From NCBI GenBank assembly GCA_024655945.1, contig JANLFK010000003.1:186001-250000 (forward strand): 64,000 nucleotides of DNA, given 5' to 3'. Position numbers and translations under genes: made by a program. This DNA is from a candidate division KSB1 bacterium (GTDB taxonomy: Bacteria > Zhuqueibacterota > Zhuqueibacteria > JANLFK01 > Oleimicrobiaceae). How positions within the stretch are numbered: the first letter of the stretch is position 1; each line of letters starts with the position of its first letter. Below, piece after piece: positions 1-9,100 of this stretch. The notes beneath the pieces were generated by a model. The model saw nothing but the letters and a program-made list of their open reading frames with translations. It searched no databases and was not told the origin of the DNA.

Positions 1-436
1 GCTGGCGAGAGCGCGCCTGCTGCAGGAGGTTGACGCTTCGCCCCCAGTCGAACAGGTTCTGCGCCACCGACAGCCTGGCGTAATGGCTGTTGCGCTCCAC
101 ACCCTTCTGCACTATCTCGCGCTGTTCGTAGATGACTTGGCCAGTTTGAGGGTCAAAGCCCACCGGCACGTCCATCTTGCGAATGCGGTCGCCCTGAATG
201 AACCGCCCGGAGGCGAAACTGGCGTTCACGTGTGGCAGAAGGCCAGACCAGGTGCCTAACGTCGTGGCCGCCGCCAAATCCACCCCCAGTTCCGCCTTGC
301 GCACCCCGGCGTTCTTCTCGAGGGCCAGGGCGACACAGTCCTCCAAGGTGAAGGGACGCCCCGCTTGTTGCGCCGCAAGCCCCCCAGCCGCGGCAAGCAC
401 GCACAAAGTTGCAACGACGACACCAACCCTTGCCAT
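1..436 (-). CDS. TolC/outer-membrane efflux family protein, N-terminal part only
   Basis: Only the first 145 residues lie inside the window; the gene runs off the left edge. The start ATG at 436 is followed by a hydrophobic signal peptide ending near ALAA/GLAAQQ and then by FTLEDCVALALEKN, the usual opening of the first helical repeat of TolC-type outer-membrane efflux proteins. Further on, LSVAQNLFDWGRSVNLLQQ also fits the family (conserved 'Q.LFD.G' segment before the first beta strands). The family forms trimeric outer-membrane exit ducts for RND/MFS pumps or type I secretion. It lies 27 bases downstream of the Yip1-like gene on the same strand. Partner pump genes are not visible, so the substrate is unknown. 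Confidence 0.75.
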   Translation of the reverse strand, partial: MARVGVVVATLCVLAAAGGLAAQQAGRPFTLEDCVALALEKNAGVRKAELGVDLAAATTLGTWSGLLPHVNASFASGRFIQGDRIRKMDVPVGFDPQTGQVIYEQREIVQKGVERNSHYARLSVAQNLFDWGRSVNLLQQARSRQ

Positions 437-463
437 ATCCCTGCTCCCAGAATGCCAGCCGGC

Positions 464-1174
464 CTAAGTGAGCGCTGCGGTGATGGCAGCCGCGGCCAGC
501 GCGTAGACTATGTAGAGTGCCACCACGCCAGTGGCCGCCTTCTTCGTAGTGAAGCGGTAGACGACCGCCATACCAATGCACACCAGCACCAGCTCCCACA
601 GCGAGAAGACATCCGTGCGCGCCAGAAGCTGGTAGAGAAAGGTGCCCTTCTGCTCAGGGTCAAGGAACGCGGCCAGGCTGGTCTGCACGTTCACCGTGCC
701 CCGGGAGAGCATCAGCGGCGTCTTGACGATGGTGGCCAGCACGCCGATCAGCGACGTCCAGGTGTACATGGCAAACACCTTCTTGAAGTTGCTCGCCCCA
801 CCCAGCACGATGTTTCCCAGAAAAAGAAGGACCAGTGCGACGACCACTATGGCCACCACCGCGCCAACCGGTGCCATCACTGGGCCGGTGATCCGCCCGA
901 TCTTCGCCCCCACTGCCAAGGCCCGGTCTGCCTCCTCTGGGCTCATGCCGCGCTGTTCGATCAGCTTGTCCCGCTGCTTGGCCATGCCTTCTTCCATGGC
1001 CATTGGCGTGATGAAAATGGCCGCCACCATGGCCGCAATGACCACCAGCACCAGCGGTAGAACCCACCGCGGCCGGCGGTCGATCGCCTCATAGGCCTCG
1101 CGCGGACTGACAAAAATGTTGACCAACGTCCCTAACAGGGAATCCCCTTGCGCAGACACCTGCTGATTCTCCAT
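464..1174 (-). CDS. Yip1-domain integral membrane protein
   Basis: A 236-residue protein. An upstream in-frame extension exists, but the ATG at 1174 has a clear GGAGG eight bases ahead and the protein then begins in the Yip1 style: a short polar N-terminus and the phrase VNIFVSPREAYEAI just before the first membrane segment. About five hydrophobic spans follow (roughly residues 38-60, 100-130, 135-155, 165-190 and 212-234). Yip1-family proteins in bacteria have no well-defined role. It sits between the tRNA nucleotidyltransferase and the TolC-like gene on one strand, with 174 bases separating it from the former, so it may have its own promoter. Family assignment is by overall pattern and moderately sure. 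Confidence 0.65.
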   Translation of the reverse strand: MENQQVSAQGDSLLGTLVNIFVSPREAYEAIDRRPRWVLPLVLVVIAAMVAAIFITPMAMEEGMAKQRDKLIEQRGMSPEEADRALAVGAKIGRITGPVMAPVGAVVAIVVVALVLLFLGNIVLGGASNFKKVFAMYTWTSLIGVLATIVKTPLMLSRGTVNVQTSLAAFLDPEQKGTFLYQLLARTDVFSLWELVLVCIGMAVVYRFTTKKAATGVVALYIVYALAAAAITAALT

Positions 1175-1348
1175 GCTCGTTTCCTCCGCACCTTGGTCCT
1201 TCTGCAGCTCTGCGGCCAGGTACCTTGCGCCCACGGCCCTGGCTCCGTAATTGCTCACAGAGTATACACTTCGCGAGGGGCAACTATTGCATGCCGGCTT
1301 CTCCAAAAAACCAGAAGATGGAACGAAAAAGCACCAGAAAAGTTTCGG

Positions 1349-2761
1349 TCAGGGCAACCGCTTTCGCGTGGGCTCGCCGCTGGCCAGCACCTCGTCCTTG
1401 ATGGAAAGCAGATAGCGGTAGGCTGCATCGTGCTCATTGGGGATCTGGCCGTCCAGGATCGCCTCCTCAATCATCTTTTTCAGGCGGCCGACCATGGGGC
1501 CCGGTCCAATGCCGCACACCGCCATGATTTCGTCGCCGCGCACCGGCGACTGGAAGGCGCGCATGCGGTCTTTCTCTTCGACCTCGTGGATGCGCTGCAC
1601 AAGATGGTCAAAGTTGGCCAAGTGCTGGCTCACCCGCGCGGGATTGCCCGAGGTAATGTCCGCCCGGCAAAGGATGAAAAGTTCCTCCAGGTGCTGGCCA
1701 GCCTGGACGATGAGCCGACGAATGGCCGAATCGCTGACGCCTTCATCTGCCAAGTGAATGGGGCGCAGGTGCAGGCGAATCATCTTCTCCGCGTACTTTT
1801 CCGTTTCGTTGGGCAGGCGCAGCCGCCGGCAGATGCCCTTCATCATGCGCGCACCGATCTCATCATGCCCATGAAAAGTCCAGCCCACGCGCGGCACAAA
1901 GGCCTTGGTCTGCGGCTTGGCCACGTCGTGGAAAAGGGCCGCAAAGCGCAACGGAAAACTCTCGCTCACTGCCGCCACATTGTCCAGAACCTTGAGCGTG
2001 TGCAGGAAGACATCTTTGTGGTGGTGGCGACCGATCTGCTCGACGCCCTTGAGCGCGCTGATCTCGGGCAGCACCACTTCCAGCACCTTGGTCTCGCCCA
2101 TCAGCCTGAAGCCGATGGAGGGGCGGCTCGCCATGAGGATCTTGCGCAGCTCCTCAGTGATGCGCTCCTGGGAAACGATGGCCAGCCGCTCGCGCATGGC
2201 CGCAATCGCCGCCTTGGTGCGCTTTTCCAGACGGAAGTCAAGCTGGGTGGCGAAGCGTATGGCACGCATGATGCGCAGCGGGTCATCCTGGAAAGTCACC
2301 TCGGGGTCCAGCGGCGTGCGCACCACGCGATGCTCCAAGTCTTGCCTGCCGCCGAAAGGATCCACCAGCTCCATCCACGAGGCGCGGTTCACGGACAGGG
2401 CCATGGCGTTGATGGTAAAGTCGCGCCTGGACAGGTCGTCAGCGAGGGTGGCCTTGCGCACCGCGGGCTTGCGCGAATGGGGCTCGTAGCTCTCGGCTCT
2501 GGCCGAGACAAACTCCAACTTGCGGCCGTCAAGCAGGAAGGAGGCGGTGCAGAACTTGTCGTACACGACAAAGCCCGTGCCCTGGAGCCTCTTCTTGGCC
2601 AGGCGCGCGAACTCCGGGCCGTCGCCGACCACGACAAAGTCGATGTCGGCGCTGTCCACGCCGCGCAGGCGGTCGCGCACAAAGCCCCCCACGGCGTAGA
2701 CCGGCAGGCCTTGCTCGTCAGCCAGCGCCCCTATTTGCGCAAGGATCTCCTCAGTGGTCAC
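1349..2761 (-). CDS. CCA-adding enzyme / poly(A) polymerase family nucleotidyltransferase with HD domain
   Basis: Class II tRNA nucleotidyltransferase that builds or repairs the 3' CCA end of tRNA (or adds A). The N-terminal nucleotidyltransferase domain shows GGFVRD (about 25-30), the metal-binding pair in DIDFVV (39-44), RRDFTINAMA and DDPLRIMRAIRFA. An HD phosphohydrolase-type domain follows, with LFHDVAKP around H278-D279. With the GTG start at 2761 the protein is 470 residues, the length usual in FCB bacteria; a longer TTG start at 2842 only adds a non-conserved tail. The 5' end overlaps the last codons of the broken PD-(D/E)XK gene by 11 bases, which suggests coupled translation in an operon coming from ubiB. 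CCA-adding versus A-adding specificity cannot be read from sequence alone. Confidence 0.88.
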   Translation of the reverse strand: MTTEEILAQIGALADEQGLPVYAVGGFVRDRLRGVDSADIDFVVVGDGPEFARLAKKRLQGTGFVVYDKFCTASFLLDGRKLEFVSARAESYEPHSRKPAVRKATLADDLSRRDFTINAMALSVNRASWMELVDPFGGRQDLEHRVVRTPLDPEVTFQDDPLRIMRAIRFATQLDFRLEKRTKAAIAAMRERLAIVSQERITEELRKILMASRPSIGFRLMGETKVLEVVLPEISALKGVEQIGRHHHKDVFLHTLKVLDNVAAVSESFPLRFAALFHDVAKPQTKAFVPRVGWTFHGHDEIGARMMKGICRRLRLPNETEKYAEKMIRLHLRPIHLADEGVSDSAIRRLIVQAGQHLEELFILCRADITSGNPARVSQHLANFDHLVQRIHEVEEKDRMRAFQSPVRGDEIMAVCGIGPGPMVGRLKKMIEEAILDGQIPNEHDAAYRYLLSIKDEVLASGEPTRKRLP

Positions 2762-3902
2762 GTTGCCTCGGAAATGCTGCGACCCTAGGTCCCGGCTGTT
2801 GCCGACCCTCCCCTGCCTCTGCCTCGTGAGGGCCTTGTTCAATCAATTCGCGAAGGACACCGATGATTTCTGCGCTCCTGCCCATCCATTCATCGGGCTG
2901 AAATGGCACCAGCCTACGCTCATAATCCGGCGGAAAGTGGAGCCCCGCCTTTTCCTCCAGCCTATCCTTGAGCTTTTTTCGGAATTGGAGCGTTGCCTTG
3001 CTGTCATTCAGCCAGTGGAAGTTGACTTGGAGCACTCCGTGCGAGAACACCGTGAATACCGACCGCGTGCTGATGCTGTTATACTTGGGATTGAACGATC
3101 CGCGAAGGGGGCCAGTGCCCCACGAGACGCTGTCAGCAGTGCGTTGAGCGCATTCAAACAACTCCCGTACCTTGTTCTCGGCCGCTTTGTCCAGCCTTTG
3201 CCGAAGATCCTCGAAGAAGGTACTCTGGTCCCACCTTTATCTTGGCGCCAAGCTCGAGGGCGGGTTCTTGATCGTCTCCGCCCCATAGAGCTTGGGTACC
3301 AAAATATCAAAGTCTTCGTCCCTGTAGAATTCCAGCTCGCACGCCAGCAGTCTGAACCTGCTGTTGGCGTTTATGAAGCTAACCAAATGCTTCAGTTGGT
3401 CATGGACGTGGTCCATGAGGAAGATGAAAGTAAATCGACCAGAGCTGAGGTCCGATTTGAATCGGTCGAGAACCTCGTCCACCTTGTCGTAATCAAATCC
3501 GAAGGCGTCCGCCACTTTCGCGCGCAATGAGACGCCGGATACCTCGCTTACCGCTCCCTCAAGCATCTCATCTATGTCGGCGGAGTCCTGAAAGGCTTTC
3601 CACAGCGCAGCTCCATAATCGAGAACCTGGGCCACTACAAACCTCTTGTCAGGATTCTTGTAGAGCTTGGTTTCGATGATGTATGCTGCCCCCTCCTCGT
3701 CGATGGCGAGAGCGTCGATTGCCCCACTTGACGTGGTGAACTCGCGAGCGAGCACGCATGGCTGCATGTCCTCTCGAATGTCATCGAGGGGAATCGCACC
3801 AGGGTTTTCTCGAATGTACCGCTGCAGCTCTTCCTCTTTGCCGACGGCCGTAGGGAGGATCTTCTTGGCGGCTCGACCTCTCTTCACCACTACTATGGGC
3901 AT
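2751..3902 (-). pseudogene. PD-(D/E)XK nuclease-like protein interrupted by one in-frame TAA
   Basis: The 221-residue first half starts at ATG 3902 behind GGAGGGAG. It contains a PD-(D/E)XK-type core, IDALAIDEEGAAYIIETK, with D63 and E77-x-K79, resembling NucS/DUF91-like and related restriction-fold proteins. A TAA at 3237-3239 then stops translation. Reading continues without any frame change on the other side (RWDQSTFFEDLRQRLDKAAE, then SVSWGTG, FTVFSHGVLQVNF and FQPDEWM) to a stop at 2751. Together this makes one 383-codon reading frame in which a single codon, flanked by AGA and AGG, is a stop; AAA or AAG to TAA is the simplest explanation. Both halves keep good coding character, so the lesion is recent, an assembly error, or bypassed. 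The gene lies between ubiB and the tRNA nucleotidyltransferase and overlaps the latter by 11 bases. Function unknown. Confidence 0.8.
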
Positions 3903-3940
3903 GCGTCTCCCTCCTGCCGATCTCTCCTGGTTTGCTTGTT

Positions 3941-5614
3941 CTACAACCTCCCCGACCGGAGTATGGCAACCACCAACCGCACCCCCAGCAGGCCAGCAAA
4001 TGCATAGCCCACAATCCCCAGGACCGAAACACCCAGCAGGGACGGCCCCACATGCGCCGCGATAATCATCGAGGAAGCGACGATGAGGGCAGCGATGATC
4101 AAGCTGAAGGAAAGCCGGTTAGAGGAACGGTCAACCTCGCGAATGAGGTTTTCCAGCCCTTGATGCCTGAGCTCTGCACCTATCTTTCCGGCACTCAGGC
4201 GTCGCAGCAGCACCTCCATTTCGTGCGGCAAGGTCACTGCGAGCCGGTACAGGTCGCGCAGGCCTCTCTCCAGCTGGTAGGCAACCCGTTCCGGTTCAAA
4301 CTGCCGCCACATGAGCTTGCCCGCATAGGCGCCAATGGCCGCTGCAAAAGAAAACTCGGGGTCGAGCTTCTCGGCGATGTCCTCGTAAGAGCCTAAGGTC
4401 TTGCCCAAGAGCATCAAGTTGGACGGGACGCGCAGCCGGTGGCGCGCTAACACCGCCACCGCGTCGTCGAGGACCGCCTTCATCCGCAATTTGCCCAAGT
4501 TGGCGCCGTAGTAGCGGTCGATGAACTCGCCGATGTCCAGGCGGAGAAGCCACTCATCACCGCCCTGGGGAACGATCCCCATCTGGGCCATCACGCGCAG
4601 GATGAGGCTCACGTCGCGCCCCGTCACCCCCACCAGCAGGTCGGCGAACAGAGCCAGCATCTGGTCGTCCAGCCGGCCCATGATGCCAAAGTCGACCGGG
4701 GCGATCGTCCCATCGCTGCGCACCAGCAGGTTGCCAGGGTGTGGATCGGCGTGAAAGAAGCCATCCTCGAAAATCTGCTTCAGGACAAAGTCGGCGCCCC
4801 GCCGCACCAAGGCTTTCAGATCGATGCCCAGGGCGCGCAGGCTCTCCACATCCGAGATCTTGACACCCTCCACATACTCCAGCGTCAGCACCCGGGAGGT
4901 GGTCAGCTCCCAAAACACGGCTGGCACGCGCACCCCGGGGAGCGTGGCGCAATTGCGGGCGAACAGCTCCACATTGCGCGCCTCGCTGAAAAAGTCCAAC
5001 TCGCGCCTGGTGCTCCTGGCCAACTCCTCCACAAGCCCCACCGGATCGAACTGGTGGCCTTCAGGCAAATGGCGTTCGATGAGGCGCGCCAGGTCCAGGA
5101 GGATCTCCATGTCCACCTCGATGAGCTCGGCGATGCGCGGCCGTTGGATCTTGACCACCACCTCCTGTCCATCCACCGTGCGCGCGCGATGCACCTGGGC
5201 GATGGATGCCGATGCCAGCGGCGCGCTTTCGATGGAAGCGAAGCGCGACGAAGCCGCCCCCTGGAGCTCCTGATTCAGCGTGTGCTCCAGGACGGAAAAC
5301 GGCTCCGGGCGCACTCGGTCCTGGAGGAGGACCAGCTCGGCAAGAAGGTCGGCAGGCACCAAAACAGACCGCGTGCTCAGCACCTGGCCAAGTTTCACGA
5401 ACGTGGGGCCGAGCTCCTCCAAGGCCATGCGGATGCGACTGGCGGTGGTAACGCCTTCCACCCCACGCCGCACGCGCGACAGTCGCCGCCCCAAGTGCAG
5501 GTAGGCAGCCAGGTCCAGCCTTTCGGCCAGGTCGGCGAACCCGTACTTGATCAGCACCATGGCGATCTGGCGGTAGCGCTTGAGGTGGCGGTATCGCCGG
5601 TGAATCCTGAGCAC
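3941..5614 (-). CDS. ubiB: ABC1/UbiB-family atypical protein kinase-like protein
   Basis: A 557-residue member of the ABC1/ADCK/UbiB family, ATPase/kinase-like proteins linked to isoprenoid quinone biosynthesis or lipid handling at the inner membrane. Family marks include the KxGQ motif in TFVKLGQVLSTR, the Ala-rich loop SASIAQVHRA, the catalytic stretch FFHADPHPGNLL near residues 284-295 and the DFG in PVDFGIMGRL. Two C-terminal membrane segments (about 505-555) match the UbiB layout. The GTG at 5614 was chosen because AGAGGAG lies five bases upstream and the protein then opens with RIHRRYRHLKRYRQI, as relatives do; the longer upstream frame looks non-coding. A good promoter lies 75 bases upstream. 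First gene of a probable operon with the PD-(D/E)XK remnant and the tRNA nucleotidyltransferase. The symbol is by family. Confidence 0.88.
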   Translation of the reverse strand: MLRIHRRYRHLKRYRQIAMVLIKYGFADLAERLDLAAYLHLGRRLSRVRRGVEGVTTASRIRMALEELGPTFVKLGQVLSTRSVLVPADLLAELVLLQDRVRPEPFSVLEHTLNQELQGAASSRFASIESAPLASASIAQVHRARTVDGQEVVVKIQRPRIAELIEVDMEILLDLARLIERHLPEGHQFDPVGLVEELARSTRRELDFFSEARNVELFARNCATLPGVRVPAVFWELTTSRVLTLEYVEGVKISDVESLRALGIDLKALVRRGADFVLKQIFEDGFFHADPHPGNLLVRSDGTIAPVDFGIMGRLDDQMLALFADLLVGVTGRDVSLILRVMAQMGIVPQGGDEWLLRLDIGEFIDRYYGANLGKLRMKAVLDDAVAVLARHRLRVPSNLMLLGKTLGSYEDIAEKLDPEFSFAAAIGAYAGKLMWRQFEPERVAYQLERGLRDLYRLAVTLPHEMEVLLRRLSAGKIGAELRHQGLENLIREVDRSSNRLSFSLIIAALIVASSMIIAAHVGPSLLGVSVLGIVGYAFAGLLGVRLVVAILRSGRL

Positions 5615-5687
5615 GCCTGCTCCTCTGCTTGCGGTCAACTCCCGGTTCTCTGCTCCCGCACAGGAGCCCAACTGCCGATGATGGGTT

Positions 5688-5716
5688 AATTTAGCAAACC
5701 TCCGGCCAAAAATCAA
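5688..5716 (-). promoter_or_regulatory. Sigma70-type promoter for ubiB
   Basis: On the minus strand TTGATT and TAAATT are separated by 17 bases, with TGC directly before the -10 (extended -10). It faces ubiB and leaves a leader of about 65 bases. The same TGCTAAATT -10 recurs ahead of the gene at 23838. Confidence 0.55.
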
Positions 5717-6045
5717 CGCGTTTGTGGGTGGCCGACATCCGGTCAGAGCGTCTCATTTCTAACACACTGTGTCACCATGTCGCAACGGCCTGCCATCTGC
5801 TGCGCCACCCGGACAGTGCAAAGGGATAGAGACAAACGGAGGCGCGCTGCAACATCCTGCTGCATCGAAAGTTAGCCCGCCCCAAGCTGCCCAAGGCGCC
5901 TCGCCAAGTCCATTGCTGCGCCCCGGGGCGGTTGTGTGCGTGGCACTACATTTGCCAAACCTGTTAGGCGACGAGTGGGCCTTCCCGCGGCGAGAGCGCC
6001 GCGTGCAGGGAGAGTGTCCGGGCCCGCAAGTTGTTCAAAAAGTGC
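5717..6045. other. Gene-free divergent intergenic stretch
   Basis: Between the two divergent promoters for ubiB and the 1481-residue secreted protein there is no convincing gene. The open frames here lack ribosome sites and recognisable content. Base composition stays GC-rich until about 6030, where it becomes AT-rich at the promoter. No repeat or strong hairpin was seen. Confidence 0.5.
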
Positions 6046-6073
6046 TTGCTTTTGTGAAATCAATTGCTAATTT
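6046..6073 (+). promoter_or_regulatory. Probable promoter for the large secreted protein
   Basis: TTGCTT and TAATTT are spaced by 16 bases, with TTGC preceding the -10. The stretch is the only AT-rich part of the intergenic region. The -10 overlaps CTAATTTG, one base off the Bacteroidetes-type TAnnTTTG. It would give a leader of about 75 bases. Confidence 0.45.
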
Positions 6074-6155
6074 GTGCTCTGTGCAGGGGTGGGACGAGCG
6101 GTTTCGGTGGTCACTGTCTGCTTCAGGGGCACAACTATAAGCAGTGGAGGCTGAG

Positions 6156-9100
6156 ATGGCAGCGAAAAGGATACAGGCCAGCACGCTGATCGGGGTTGGT
6201 CTCCTCCTGTTCTATTTCACAGCGGCATCTGCGCAGCAGGGCTCCATAGGCAATCGCGCTACTGCCGACCCCGCCTACACCGGGTATGCAGCTTGGATCA
6301 AGCTGACCGTGGCGGGGCCCGATGGCAACAATGCCCTCAACGACAACTTTGCGGGCGCCAAAGTGGAGATCGACCTGAACATCGACGGAGACGACAACGA
6401 GACCACTAACCCTGGCGACGTCTACCAAGCCAGCGGCGACGCCGGCGAGTTGGTATCCGACCCGATTGAGGGGCAAGGCGCCTTCGACCGGTACTTTTTC
6501 GTGCGCATCAAGTCGGGGGCCAGCAACCCCTTTCCTGATGGCAAGGGCTACGACACGGACATCCGTCCGCGCGTCAAGTTTGCCGCAAGCGGCTACCTGC
6601 GCGTCGGTGGCGTACCCATTCAGACCGAGACCGGCTTTGTCAACGCCACCGACGACATCACCCCCAGGATGCGTAAGGTCGAGCACTACGACGACGGCAC
6701 AGGGCATACGGCCGGTTCTCCCGGCAATCAGGTGCAGTATGACGGCTACATCGACAAGATCGTCATCGAGTGGAGCGAGGCCATGCGCACCAGCAACGTG
6801 GCTGCCAGCACCGCCATCTTCGGCGGCCTTGGCTCCTCGGTGAGTAGCATCGAGGCCATAGGAGCGTGGACAGACAACAAGCACTTTGTCATGTGGCCGG
6901 TCTCCATCTCGCCGAACTCCGGCATCACCCCGACCCTTTCTTATTACCCCCCACCCAGCAACAGCGACAAATTTGCCAGTGCAACCTTGCAATACGCTGA
7001 AACGCATTCCAAGGTGGTAACCGACCGCTCCGGCCCCGCCATTGTCAGCGCGCAGACCAAACGTGCTTCCCGCCGCCAGGCGCTGGCTCAAGCGCTCGCG
7101 GCGAAGCGCATCCGCGTGCTCTTTAGCGAGCCCGTGGCCTTCAACGACATCGAAGGTTCTGACTTTACGGTGACCGTCAACGGCGTCAACAACCCGGTGG
7201 CCAGCATTGTCTCGCCCCCCACCGCCAATCCGCCGACCAATACCTACGAATTCGCCCTGACCAACAACTTTGTCCATGAGGACGTGACCGGCAACATCTC
7301 CTACACCGGGACGATGCTGGTGCGCGACGTCAGCCCGGACAGCAACTACAACGGTGTGGGCCCCACGAGGACAATCACCGACGGCATCCTGCCGAACATT
7401 GTCTCTGTGCGCACGGTTGACGGCCTCTCGGCCACCAATGCTGGTGCCAACGGGTGGGGTTATCTGGACTGGGTAGAGGTCACCTTTGACCACACTTACA
7501 AAGGCATGGACCAGGCCCGCGTCAGCACTTCGGGCTTCACCGTCACCGGCACTGGCATATTCACGATTGGCGCCACTGGCAGTTGGGCCGATGCCACTAC
7601 GTTCCGCATTCCTTTGGTGGCCACTACCCCAAAAGTGGCCAATACCGACCTTGTGCCCACGGTGACCTATGTGAACCCGGGCTCGACCACAGGCTTGCGC
7701 AGCGCGGTGAACAACGGGTTGGCCGAGAACTTGCTGGCAACCGATGTGACCCCCTCCTCAGAGAACGCTTCGCCCGTGCAGATTGTCGACGGCGCCGGGC
7801 CAGCCCTCATCGAAGCCTACACTGCCGGTGGCAACAGAATCCGGCTGACGTTCAGTGAGAAGGTCAACACGGCCGGTTGGCCCACCACCGAGCGGGCCGC
7901 CGAGGTGCCGTCTCGCTTCAAGTGGTTCGTCGGCCTGCGGAACTTCAATGCGGCCGGGACCAAGGTCTTTTTCACCGGGCTCTCCGGCACCAATCAAGAC
8001 AATGTAATCTACCTTAACAGCACTGGGTCCACCTGGACAAAGACTGACAGCGGCTTCGTTAACTTCTATGGCACCAATGTCGTCTACGACGTCGCTCCCA
8101 CTCTTAATGGCAACTTGCAGTGGGACGACGACGGCTCCTTGGTCGGCTTTGCCGGGACCGGTTCCGACGTCAAAGTGAAACGTGACAACATCGCCCCCAT
8201 CCTCCTTGGTTTGTACACACAGGACTTTGACGCCGACGGCAAGTTAGACCACTACCGTTTCGTGTTCGATCCTCTGTCTCCCATCTTCCCGAAGACGTCG
8301 TTCAAGGCGGTAAACTGGCGGATCGTGGGCTATGACGGAGCGAAATCGGGCATTGCCCTGAACATGAACGTCTACAACCCGTCCCACGCACAGTACAAGC
8401 CCACGGCCATCAACACCTTTGGCGACACGGTGGAGGCGTATATCTCGTTCAACGAGACCACCGCCGGTGGCCCGCTTGCCACCCCATATGGCGGTGACAC
8501 GGGTAACGTGCCGGACGTGATCGTAGAAACCGGAAAGGGCTTTGCCGACTGGGCCGACAATGTGATGGCCGCCTTGGGCGAGGGGCTCGCCTTAGAGAGC
8601 GACAAGGCTGGCCCTGCCATCATGAGCGCCAAGACCATCTCCACCACCACCGTGGAGGTGCTCATGAGCGAGAAGGTCCAGGGACTGGACTTGGCCGACT
8701 TTGACCTGACCATGGGGTTTGCCCCGCCGCTGGCGTCCGTGACGCAACCCAGCGACGCCCGCGTGTTGTTGACCGTCGCCCCTTACGCCCAGTGGGCGCC
8801 CACGCAGACGGGCACCGTTCGCCTGACCGGGATCAACAAAATCTATGACGACATCGCCGGCACCGACAACGGCAACATGCAGACTGCCTCCATTGCCGTG
8901 ATCGATGCCACGGCCAGCCACTTCATAGTGAGCCAGATCTACAAGGAGGGATCCCAGTTCACCGGCGTACCGTTCGACATCAAGGTCATCGCCAAGGACT
9001 CGCACGGCAACACTGACGTGAACTTTACGGTCCCCATCCAGTTCGCCGCCAACAAGCAGCGGGTAACGCTCCCGACTGGGGTACAGCGCCTGACCAACGG

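Noticed and set aside
1148-2788. Long plus-strand open frame opposite the tRNA nucleotidyltransferase
   Set aside because: Mirror frame of a GC-rich conserved gene; no recognisable protein. The same applies to long frames at 33410-35206, 36041-37666 and 28012-29229.
2762-2842. TTG start 81 bases upstream for the tRNA nucleotidyltransferase
   Set aside because: The added residues are unlike the family and overlap the coding end of the preceding gene; the GTG at 2761 gives the family length.
5769-6140. 123-codon frame in the gap before the large secreted protein
   Set aside because: No ribosome site, crosses the promoter region, Cys/Pro-rich composition typical of chance frames.
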